Shown here one piece after another: positions 16,227 to 23,793 of a DNA stretch of 64,000 bases. The DNA is from Collimonas rhizosphaerae. GTDB lineage: Bacteria > Pseudomonadota > Gammaproteobacteria > Burkholderiales > Burkholderiaceae_D. Made by a program: the position numbers and the translations under genes. The notes under the pieces are model-generated. The model ran no database searches, was not told the origin of the DNA, and saw only the letters and a program-made list of their open reading frames with translations. The stretch is from the NCBI RefSeq assembly GCF_038896935.1, contig NZ_JBANDC010000004.1:62001-126000 (forward strand), read 5' to 3'. The stretch's first letter is position 1. Each line of letters starts with the position of its first letter.

Positions 16227-16509
16227 AAGCCATCGCACGGCTCCAGCAAGACCATGACCGCAAGTTGGTGTTGTTGGCCGGAATCAAGTCTATAATCCGG
16301 GTTGGGAGCCATTAAGACCGTAGCCTGGGCTATGCTGACTCGGGCCAGGATCGGGAAGGCGTTACCATGACAACAGCTGCCGCACGCTATCGCGGCTAGC
16401 AGCGCCAGCCCGGGATTGGCATGTTTTTGAAGTGCTGCGGCCATATTAGTGGTGGCTTACAATGACTTAGACACAACCACCCGTATTGTGCCGCATACCA
16501 ATTTGTATT
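16227..16509. other. 283-base gap upstream of ptsN with promoter-like and hairpin elements
   Basis: No convincing gene on either strand. A perfect TATAAT at 16291-16296 has no clear -35 partner. About 130 bases further on, GCCA-N9-TGGC is followed by ATGTTTTT near 16405-16427, which could end a small RNA. Between them is a small stem (GCCGC...GCGGC near 16378). A second TACAAT at 16458-16463 could be the ptsN -10. In several relatives hpf and rpoN precede ptsN; they are absent here. Confidence 0.3.
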
Positions 16510-16986
16510 ATGACTAATCTTGCAAAAATCCTGCCTGCACAAAATGTAGCGCTGGATCTGGAAGTCTCCAGTAAAAAACGCGCCTTCGAACAAGCCGGTT
16601 TACTCTTCGAAAACAATTGCGGCATTGCCCGCTCTACCGTCTCCGACAACCTGTTTGCGCGCGAACGCCTGGGTTCTACCGGCCTTGGCCATGGCGTCGC
16701 CGTGCCGCATGGCCGCGTCAAGGGATTGAAAGCGCCGCTGGCCGCCTTTGTGCGCCTGGCCGAACCGATTCCGTTTGAATCGCCGGATGGCGAACCGGTC
16801 CGCTTGCTGGTGTTCCTGCTGATTCCTGACAACGTCACCCAGCAGCACCTGGAAATCCTGTCGGAAATCGCCGAGATGTTTTCCAGCGACGCCTTCCGCT
16901 CCATCCTGAGCAGCGATCCCGATCCCGCTTCGGTGCACGCACACATCGTGGCCTGGCAGCCCATGGGCACGGAAAATGCGACATAA
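16510..16986 (+). CDS. ptsN: Nitrogen-regulatory PTS enzyme IIA
   Basis: A 158-residue EIIA-Ntr/fructose-type IIA domain. The phosphorylated histidine is H67 in GHGVAVPHGRVKG. It receives phosphate from NPr and regulates potassium transport, nitrogen and envelope functions rather than transporting sugar. The start MTNLAKIL at 16510 gives family length. It is followed by hprK and rapZ on the same strand. Confidence 0.92.
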   Translation: MTNLAKILPAQNVALDLEVSSKKRAFEQAGLLFENNCGIARSTVSDNLFARERLGSTGLGHGVAVPHGRVKGLKAPLAAFVRLAEPIPFESPDGEPVRLLVFLLIPDNVTQQHLEILSEIAEMFSSDAFRSILSSDPDPASVHAHIVAWQPMGTENAT

Positions 16987-17059
16987 TTTAGTTTAAGACA
17001 TCACCCTGTCTGAGTCGCCTGCAGGCGATCTAACCCCTTAACCACGTCAGACGCCGACC

Positions 17060-18007
17060 ATGCCAGTTTCCACGCCCCTCTCGATTCAGCAGCTGTACGA
17101 CGAAAACCGCGAATCGCTGCAGCTGGGCTGGTTTGCCGGCTTCCCCGGCGGCGAGCGGCTGATTTCCGGCGACGCCGCTTCGGCCGCCGACCAGGTGGGC
17201 CACCTGAACCTGATCCACCCGGGCCGGATCCAGGTCTTCGGGCACCAGGAAACCGAATACTACCAGCGCCTTTCGGCCACTTCGCGGGTCTACCAGACCG
17301 CTGAACTGGTGGCCGGCGCGCCGCCCGCCTTCATCATCGCGCAGGGCCTGGCGACGCCGCCGGACATCCTCGAAATCTGCGATGAAAAGAACATCCCGCT
17401 GTTTTCGACGCCGTTGCCGGCTGCGCAGGTGATCGATTACCTGCGGGTATACCTGTCGAAAAAACTGGCGCAACGGATCACCATGCATGGCGTGTTCATG
17501 GATGTGCTGGGAGTCGGCGTGCTGATCACCGGCGAATCCGGGCTCGGCAAAAGCGAGCTGGGGCTGGAACTGATTTCGCGCAGCCACGGCCTGGTGGCCG
17601 ACGATGCGGTCGAATTCGCCCGCATCGCGCCGAACATGATCGAAGGCCGCTGTCCGCACCTGCTGCAGAACCTGCTGGAAGTGCGCGGCCTGGGCCTGCT
17701 CGACATCAAGACCATCTTCGGCGAAACCGCGGTGCGCCGCAAAATGCGCCTCAAGCTGATCGTGCACCTGGTGCGGCGCGCGACGCTGGAAGAAAACTAC
17801 GAGCGCCTGCCGCTCGACGCCCATACCCAGGAAGTACTGGGGCTGGCGATCCGCAAAGTCATCATTCCGGTAGCCGCCGGCCGCAACATCGCGGTGCTGC
17901 TGGAAGCCGCGGTGCGCAACACCATCCTGCAGCTGCGCGGCATCGACACGCTCAAGGATTTCATCGCGCGCCAGCGCATTGCAATGGACAGCGACAGCGA
18001 TCTTTAA
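17060..18007 (+). CDS. hprK: HPr kinase/phosphorylase
   Basis: A 315-residue bifunctional enzyme that phosphorylates and dephosphorylates HPr on serine. The P-loop GESGLGKS is at residues 158-165, and the HprK signature (LEVRGLGLLDIKTIFGET, split by its two conserved blocks EVRGLG and LDIKTIFG) follows. The N-terminal domain (about residues 1-130) is also present. Full length. It lies between ptsN and rapZ, the standard betaproteobacterial arrangement for PTS-based signalling without a complete sugar PTS. Confidence 0.94.
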   Translation: MPVSTPLSIQQLYDENRESLQLGWFAGFPGGERLISGDAASAADQVGHLNLIHPGRIQVFGHQETEYYQRLSATSRVYQTAELVAGAPPAFIIAQGLATPPDILEICDEKNIPLFSTPLPAAQVIDYLRVYLSKKLAQRITMHGVFMDVLGVGVLITGESGLGKSELGLELISRSHGLVADDAVEFARIAPNMIEGRCPHLLQNLLEVRGLGLLDIKTIFGETAVRRKMRLKLIVHLVRRATLEENYERLPLDAHTQEVLGLAIRKVIIPVAAGRNIAVLLEAAVRNTILQLRGIDTLKDFIARQRIAMDSDSDL

Positions 18008-18012
18008 AGATA

Positions 18013-18029
18013 GCGGGCAGGCCGCCCGC
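18013..18029 (+). repeat. GC-rich hairpin between hprK and rapZ
   Basis: GCGGGC and GCCCGC pair around a 5-base loop, starting 5 bases after the hprK stop. No T-run follows, so it is more likely an mRNA-processing or stabilising hairpin than a terminator. Confidence 0.35.
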
Positions 18030-18064
18030 GCTCTCGACTGCCGTAGTTACGGTATCATTGCGCA

Positions 18065-18946
18065 ATGCGCATAATTCTCATCACTGGTATTTCCGGTTCA
18101 GGTAAATCGGTCGCTCTTCGCGTGCTCGAAGACGCCGGTTATTTTTGCGTCGATAACCTGCCGCCGATCCTGCTGCGCGACCTGGTCGCCACCCGCATCG
18201 ACGAAGGCGCGCAAATGCTGGCGGTAGCCACCGACGCCCGCAGCGCCGACTCGCTGGCCGGCCTGCCCTCGGATATCCGGCAACTGAAAGCCGAAGGACA
18301 CGACGTCAAGGTGTTCTTCCTGACCGCCCAGACCGAATCGCTGATCGCCCGCTTCTCCGAGACCCGCCGCAGCCATCCGCTGTCGCACCGCCTGCGTCCC
18401 GGCCAGAATCCGGCCGACCGCCTGACCCTGACCGAGTGCATCCTGAATGAACGCGAGATGCTGGCCGGGATCGAGAGCATCGCCCACACCATCGATACTT
18501 CGAACATGAGCGCCAACCGCTTGCGCAGCTGGATCAAGGAGCTGGTCTATACCGAACCGGCGCCGCTGATCCTGCTGTTCGAATCGTTCGCCTTCAAGCG
18601 CGGCGTGCCGCTGGACGCCGACCTGGTGTTCGACGTGCGCATGCTGCCGAATCCGCATTACGACGTGAAACTGCGGCCGCTGACAGGCTGCGACCAGCCG
18701 GTGATCGCGTTCCTGGAAGACTTGCCGAAAGTGGGCGACCTGCTCAACGACATCCGCAATTTTGTCGAAAAATGGCTGCCGTCGTTCAAGGATGACAACC
18801 GCAGCTACCTGACGGTAGCCATCGGCTGCACCGGCGGCCAGCATCGCTCGGTCTACATGGTGGAGCGGCTGGCGGAATATTTCCAGGTATCCGAACGCGT
18901 GGTGCGGCGCCATCGCGAACTGGCCAGGCGCGCCGGCGACAATTAG
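18065..18946 (+). CDS. rapZ: RNase adapter protein RapZ
   Basis: A 293-residue P-loop protein. Walker A GISGSGKS is at residues 8-15, and the C-terminal signature GCTGGQHRSVY is near residue 260. In E. coli RapZ senses glucosamine-6-phosphate and delivers the sRNA GlmZ to RNase E; the target here is unknown. It follows hprK by 57 bases in the ptsN-hprK-rapZ cluster. Confidence 0.94.
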   Translation: MRIILITGISGSGKSVALRVLEDAGYFCVDNLPPILLRDLVATRIDEGAQMLAVATDARSADSLAGLPSDIRQLKAEGHDVKVFFLTAQTESLIARFSETRRSHPLSHRLRPGQNPADRLTLTECILNEREMLAGIESIAHTIDTSNMSANRLRSWIKELVYTEPAPLILLFESFAFKRGVPLDADLVFDVRMLPNPHYDVKLRPLTGCDQPVIAFLEDLPKVGDLLNDIRNFVEKWLPSFKDDNRSYLTVAIGCTGGQHRSVYMVERLAEYFQVSERVVRRHRELARRAGDN

Positions 18947-19005
18947 CCGGCTGCGCAGCCCCCGCAACGCAGTTCACTCTCTCTCCGCAGTCGACGTCAC
19001 AACCT

Positions 19006-19632
19006 ATGCCCGAAAATAATTCCTGGATACCGCTGTTCCCGCTCAACGCGGTGCTGTTTCCCGGCGGCGTCCTGCCGCTCAAGGTATTTGAAACACGCTA
19101 CCTCGACATGCTGCGCGAATGCATGCGGCTGGAGCAGCCGTTCGGCGTGGTGCTGATCAAGTCAGGGCAGGAAGTCGGCAATGCCGCCGAGCCGGAAAGC
19201 GTCGGCTGCCTGACCAGGATCATCGAATGGGACATGCAAGACCTGGGCGTGATGATGCTGCGCACCGAGGGCGGCCAGCGTTTCCGGATCGTGCAGCAGC
19301 GCGTATTGTCCGACCAGCGCCTGGAAGCGCAGGTAACGCTGATCGACTCCGACGCGGCGACGCTGCCTGACGAAGCCCATCTGCAATGCGCCAGCACCTT
19401 GAAGCTGGTGATCGACGATATCAACAAGAAAGGCCGCGCCGCGCATGGGGAGAATTTCGCCAGCCCGTTTGCCTTGCCGCTGCAATTCGACAATGCCGGC
19501 TGGGTCGCCAACCGCTGGTGCGAAATCCTGCCGATTCCCTTGAAAGCGCGCCAGAAGCTGCTCGAACTGACCGACGGCCGCGAGCGGCTCGGCATAGTCC
19601 ATCAATATCTGCGGCAACACCACATCATCTGA
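19006..19632 (+). CDS. Lon N-terminal-domain (substrate-binding) protein
   Basis: A 208-residue protein made of the Lon substrate-binding domain only (IPLFPLNAVLFPGGVLPLKVFE..RY), with no AAA or protease domain. Stand-alone proteins of this type are common in proteobacteria; their function is unknown, with proteolysis adaptor roles proposed. It starts 59 bases after rapZ and converges on mutY with 9 bases between the stops. Confidence 0.88.
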   Translation: MPENNSWIPLFPLNAVLFPGGVLPLKVFETRYLDMLRECMRLEQPFGVVLIKSGQEVGNAAEPESVGCLTRIIEWDMQDLGVMMLRTEGGQRFRIVQQRVLSDQRLEAQVTLIDSDAATLPDEAHLQCASTLKLVIDDINKKGRAAHGENFASPFALPLQFDNAGWVANRWCEILPIPLKARQKLLELTDGRERLGIVHQYLRQHHII

Positions 19633-19641
19633 CAAGCCGCT

Positions 19642-20766
19642 TCAGGCAAACAAGTCCGCTTCGCGAAAAACTTCCAGCAGCAGCTTCTTGACCGGCGCCG
19701 GCAACGGCGCGCCGGCCAGCTTGTCAGCCGGATACCAGACATGGTTGGCATGGGCGACGCCATCCAGCCGATGTTCAAGAGCGATCTGGAACGGCGCTAT
19801 CTGCAATTTGAAATGCGTGAAGACGTGGGTAAACGGCTGCAGCGGCTCGCACGATGCCACCGGGCCGAAGGCTGCAGTGGCGCGATTGAGCGCGGCGTCG
19901 AAATCGTCTTTCGAGGCAAGCCCCGGCGCAATTTCCGGCAACGACAGCAAGCCGCCCCAGATGCCGCTGTCGGGACGCTGCTCCAGCAGGACCTGGCGCC
20001 GGTCGACGATCACCAGCATGCAGGTATGTTTTTCGGGAATCGCTTTTTTCGGTTTGCGCACCGGCAGCTGGCTGACCCGGTCGGTTGCCAGGGCGACGCA
20101 GCGCTGCGCCAGCGGACAGGCCTGGCAGGAAGGTTTGCTGCGTGTGCAGAGCGTCGCTCCCAGGTCCATCAGGCCCTGGGTATACGACTCCACGCCCTGC
20201 TCCGGCAACAAGGCCACGGCACGGCGCCACATCGCTTCTTCGATCGGCTTGGCGCCGGGATAACCGTCGATGCCGAACACCCGGGAGAACACACGCTTGA
20301 CGTTGCCGTCCAAAATCGCGGCCTGCACGCCGTAGGAAAACGCAGCAATGGCGGCTGCGGTGGAACGGCCGATGCCAGGCAGCTCTTGCAGCAGCAGCGG
20401 ATCGCGCGGAAATATCCCGCCATGCTCAGCCACCACCTGCTGCGCGCAGCGATGCAGATTGCGCGCCCGGGTGTAATAACCCAGGCCGCTCCAATGCGCC
20501 ATCACCTGTTCGCTAGGCGCCGCTGCCAGCGCCTGCACGTCGGGAAAGCTGGCCAGGAAACGCTGGTAGTAAGGAATCACCGCGGCCACCTGGGTCTGCT
20601 GCAGCATGATTTCCGACAGCCAGACGCGATAGGCATCGCGCGTCTGCTGCCAGGGCAATGCGTGGCGGCCGTGCTGCTTCTGCCACGCAATCACCGCGGC
20701 GGAAAATGACGGATCGGCAAATTCAGCTGATGCGAGGTCGTTCGCGGTGCTGCAAATAATTTTCAA
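19642..20766 (-). CDS. mutY: A/G-specific adenine glycosylase MutY
   Basis: A 374-residue base-excision repair enzyme that removes adenine opposite 8-oxoguanine. Catalytic residues are E52 (LSEIMLQQTQV) and D153 (ILDGNVKR). Their spacing of 101 equals that of E. coli MutY. The helix-hairpin-helix is LPGIGRSTAAA, and the 4Fe-4S cluster loop is C-x6-C-x2-C-x5-C (CTRSKPSCQACPLAQRC). The C-terminal NUDIX-like domain recognises 8-oxoG. The start may lie a few codons further in, because the first 20 residues are not conserved. It works with MutM, encoded 2 kb away. Confidence 0.93.
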   Translation of the reverse strand: MKIICSTANDLASAEFADPSFSAAVIAWQKQHGRHALPWQQTRDAYRVWLSEIMLQQTQVAAVIPYYQRFLASFPDVQALAAAPSEQVMAHWSGLGYYTRARNLHRCAQQVVAEHGGIFPRDPLLLQELPGIGRSTAAAIAAFSYGVQAAILDGNVKRVFSRVFGIDGYPGAKPIEEAMWRRAVALLPEQGVESYTQGLMDLGATLCTRSKPSCQACPLAQRCVALATDRVSQLPVRKPKKAIPEKHTCMLVIVDRRQVLLEQRPDSGIWGGLLSLPEIAPGLASKDDFDAALNRATAAFGPVASCEPLQPFTHVFTHFKLQIAPFQIALEHRLDGVAHANHVWYPADKLAGAPLPAPVKKLLLEVFREADLFA

Positions 20767-20811
20767 CTCTGTCTCACTGCGGTTTTATAACGACATGTAC
20801 GTGCTTCAAAC

Positions 20812-20833
20812 TACCCATCTGATCAGATGGGTA
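20812..20833. repeat. 22-bp perfect palindrome at the end of the dynamin-like gene
   Basis: The arm TACCCATCTGA is followed immediately by its exact reverse complement, with TGATCA at the centre. It covers the stop codon of the dynamin-like gene (stop at 20823-20825, minus strand) and 11 bases beyond. On the minus strand it is followed by only GTTT, a poor terminator tail. It could be a terminator-like 3' hairpin or a protein-binding site before mutY. Confidence 0.7.
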
Positions 20834-22796
20834 CAGAGTAATTCGCCACGTTTCGGTGGCTATTGAACTCTGTCCCGGCATAGCTCTCACTTCCCAGCGC
20901 ATTCCTCAAATCCGTTTCCAGCGCCACCAGCGTGTTTCTTTGCGCCGTCAATTCGTTCTGCAGCATCTCCACCGACTGGATTTTTTCTTCCAGGCTATCG
21001 ATCGCCACATGCACCCGCTCGATCGAATCGGTGCGCTGCTTGAGCTGCGACTTGTGGGCGCGGATCTGCTCTTCCAGCGGTGCCATCACCACCTTGAGCC
21101 AGGCATCGACGTCGCGGTTGGCTTGCAGGAAACTCTGCTTGACGCGCGAGGCGATCGAATCGAAGAACTTCTGCATCAGCACTACCTGGCTGGTCTTGAC
21201 CAGCGTCACCGTGCCGAACTGGCGATGATAGGCGGTCTCGATCACCTTGATCTCATTGCGGTACTTGTCCAGCGAAAATGCCATGGGCGTCGACAAGGCC
21301 AGCCCGTGCTCGGTCGAGAATTTGCGGTACATGATGGTCATCATTTCCGAAATTTCATCGGTCTTCTGGCCCGACAGCATCAGGTTTTCCTGTGCCTTGT
21401 CGAAAAATTCCTTGACCGCGTGGCGGAAGCCGGCGGTGAACATGCTGCCTTCCATGGTCTCGCGCGTCTTGCGGATTTCTTCTTTCAGCAAGCCCATGCC
21501 GAGCGTGGTGAAGACGCCGGCCGACAGCCGCGCGAACACCATGCGCGTGCCTTGCAGCTTCAGCAGGCTTTCGTCGAATTCCTTTTTCTCGATGTCGATC
21601 CGTTTCATCATGTGGCTGATGATGGAAGTGTTCTTGCCGCGCAGGCTCTTCAATTCCAGCAGCTGCTCGACCACGCTGCGGATGTGCGCCGACATCAGGG
21701 CTTGCTTGGTGACCGTCAGGTCATGGATATCGCCGATCAGCTGCGAGCGGATGATGTCGCGCTTGGCCGGGATAAGCTCGCGCGACAGGGCATTTTCCAA
21801 AGCCGGCAAGCGGCTTTTCCTCAGCAGGTCCGGCTCGCCGTTGATCTTGCCGACCAGGCCCTTCTGGGCCGATACCGGGTATACCTGCGCCTCCGCCAGG
21901 CCCAGCGTCTGCGCCACGCTCGACACCTGCCTGCTGATCTGCTGCTCGACCTCGAACGGCGAGCGCAGCTCGTCCCACATGCTGTCGATCTTGTTCAGCA
22001 CCACCATGCGGCCGGCGCCGCTGCCGATGTGATGGCGCCAGACATCGATGTCGCTCTTGGTGACGCCGGTGTCCGCCGCCAGGATGAACAGCACCGCATG
22101 GGCGTTGGGAATCAGGTTGAGCGTCAGCTCCGGCTCGGTGCCGATCGCGTTCAGGCCCGGCGTATCGATGATCACCAGCCCTTCTTTCAGCAAGGGATGC
22201 GGAAAGTTGACGATGGCATGGCGCCATTGGGAAATCTCGACCCGTCCCAGCACGTCGACCGCCAGGGCCGCGTCGGGATCGTCTTCGTCATACAGGCCGT
22301 AGCGTTTGGCCTCTTCCACCGGCACCCATTTGGTCAGGCTGACCTGCTTGAATGCTTCCAGCATGCCGTCGGTGGAGGATATATCCAGCGGCAACACGGT
22401 CCAGACGTGGTGCGCGCCCTTGTAATCGCTGGTCGACTGCGATTCGGCCCGGGTTTCTATCGGCAGCAGGCGGATGCATGACGGGAAAGACGCGTCATAC
22501 AGCAGCTCGGTCGGGCACATGGTAGTGCGGCCGGCGGCGGACGGCAGGATGCGCTGGCCGTAGTCGGCGAAAAAGATGGCGTTGATCAGTTCTGACTTGC
22601 CGCGCGAAAATTCCGCCACGAATGCGATCGACAATTTGTCGTCGGTGAGGCGCGCCAAGGCTCGGCCGATACGCTGTTCGCTGGCCACGTCCGACAATTT
22701 CGAGGCGCTGGCCCATGTCTGGTAACGCCGTAATGCACTGGCCACGCCGGTGCGCCATTCACTGTATTCCTGGAATTTTTGGACTAGATTGCTCAC
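20823..22796 (-). CDS. Bacterial dynamin-like GTPase
   Basis: A 657-residue dynamin-family protein. The G1 motif AEFSRGKS is at residues 61-68, G2 threonines in GRTTMCPTE, G3 DTPGLNAIG near residue 215 and G4 LNKID near 270. A long helical, coiled-coil C-terminal half follows (about residues 350-650), with a hydrophobic stretch near LSAGVFTTLGMGL that may touch membrane. Bacterial dynamins remodel or repair membranes. The gene lies between mutM and mutY in the same direction, but it has no evident repair role. A 22-bp palindrome sits over its stop codon. Confidence 0.88.
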   Translation of the reverse strand: MSNLVQKFQEYSEWRTGVASALRRYQTWASASKLSDVASEQRIGRALARLTDDKLSIAFVAEFSRGKSELINAIFFADYGQRILPSAAGRTTMCPTELLYDASFPSCIRLLPIETRAESQSTSDYKGAHHVWTVLPLDISSTDGMLEAFKQVSLTKWVPVEEAKRYGLYDEDDPDAALAVDVLGRVEISQWRHAIVNFPHPLLKEGLVIIDTPGLNAIGTEPELTLNLIPNAHAVLFILAADTGVTKSDIDVWRHHIGSGAGRMVVLNKIDSMWDELRSPFEVEQQISRQVSSVAQTLGLAEAQVYPVSAQKGLVGKINGEPDLLRKSRLPALENALSRELIPAKRDIIRSQLIGDIHDLTVTKQALMSAHIRSVVEQLLELKSLRGKNTSIISHMMKRIDIEKKEFDESLLKLQGTRMVFARLSAGVFTTLGMGLLKEEIRKTRETMEGSMFTAGFRHAVKEFFDKAQENLMLSGQKTDEISEMMTIMYRKFSTEHGLALSTPMAFSLDKYRNEIKVIETAYHRQFGTVTLVKTSQVVLMQKFFDSIASRVKQSFLQANRDVDAWLKVVMAPLEEQIRAHKSQLKQRTDSIERVHVAIDSLEEKIQSVEMLQNELTAQRNTLVALETDLRNALGSESYAGTEFNSHRNVANYSVPI

Positions 22797-22824
22797 TATC
22801 TCTCTCGCCTATGTTCTCTGATAT

Positions 22825-23646
22825 TTATTTTTGACATTTTTTGCAATAAAACGTCGAACGCTGCCCTTGTTTGATCTGCGTAATCAGGGTGCCGCAATTT
22901 CTACAAGGCAACCCAGCACGATCATAGACGAAATAACTCTGTTGGAAGTAACCGGATTGCCCATCAGCCCCAATAAAATCACGTAAAGTGCTGCCGCCCT
23001 TGTCAATTGCGGCCGCTAAGATTATCCGAATGGCATCAACCAGCCGTTCGTAGCGTGCCAGACTGATGCGGTGAGCCTGCGTTTTGGGATTGATGCCGGC
23101 GCGGAACAGGCTTTCTGACGCATAGATATTGCCTACCCCGACCACGATATCGCCGGCCAGCAGCACTTGCTTGATCGGCGCGCTGCGGTTGCGGGTCTTT
23201 TGAAACAGGATCTGCGCCGAAAAAACATCTTCCAGCGGCTCCAGCCCCAGCCCGGCCAGCAGCACATGCTGCTCCACCGGCCCGTCGGCGTCGGCATGCC
23301 AGAGCACCGCGCCGAAACGGCGCGGATCGGTCAGCCGCAGCAGCTGGCGGCCGACCACCAGGTCGAAATGGTCGTGTTTTTGCGGCTCAACGCCGAGCTC
23401 CAGGATCCGCAGGTGGCCCGACATGCCCAGGTGGATGATCACGGTGCCATGGTCGAAACGCAGCAGCAGGTATTTGCCGCGGCGGCCGGTGCCGCGCACC
23501 TTGCGGCCGACCAGCAGCGCCGGCAGGTCTAGCGGAAACGGCCAGCGCAAGCCGCGGTGGCGAAAGGTGACGGCAGTCACCACGCGGCCGTCGAGATGCG
23601 GCGCGACGCCGCGGCGGGTGACTTCTACTTCAGGTAATTCTGGCAT
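22825..23646 (-). CDS. mutM: Formamidopyrimidine-DNA glycosylase MutM/Fpg
   Basis: A 273-residue bifunctional glycosylase/AP lyase for 8-oxoguanine. The N-terminus MPELPEVE supplies the catalytic Pro and Glu. Later come KxxLLxGxxxxGxGNIYASE (VLLAGDIVVGVGNIYASE) and a C-terminal zinc finger CRNCG...CKKC. The start is placed at MPELPEV (23646) because mature Pro1 is catalytic; the open frame further upstream is not part of the protein. It precedes the dynamin-like gene by 28 bases. Confidence 0.96.
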   Translation of the reverse strand: MPELPEVEVTRRGVAPHLDGRVVTAVTFRHRGLRWPFPLDLPALLVGRKVRGTGRRGKYLLLRFDHGTVIIHLGMSGHLRILELGVEPQKHDHFDLVVGRQLLRLTDPRRFGAVLWHADADGPVEQHVLLAGLGLEPLEDVFSAQILFQKTRNRSAPIKQVLLAGDIVVGVGNIYASESLFRAGINPKTQAHRISLARYERLVDAIRIILAAAIDKGGSTLRDFIGADGQSGYFQQSYFVYDRAGLPCRNCGTLITQIKQGQRSTFYCKKCQK

Positions 23647-23793
23647 CGTCAGGCATCGTTGGAAAAGCGCGTCCGGAATGAAATGGCATAATCGGCTATA
23701 AATTTTTTGAAACAAATCCAGGGGCGGCCGCTGCGCGCTGCTCTCTGGTTGGGCGTAAAATCAAGCTTACCTTTGAATGCCAGGACATATCCC

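Noticed and set aside
16151..16444. 97-codon minus-strand frame over the pagP end and ptsN leader
   Set aside because: No ribosome site, overlaps the well-supported pagP 3' end, no family resemblance.
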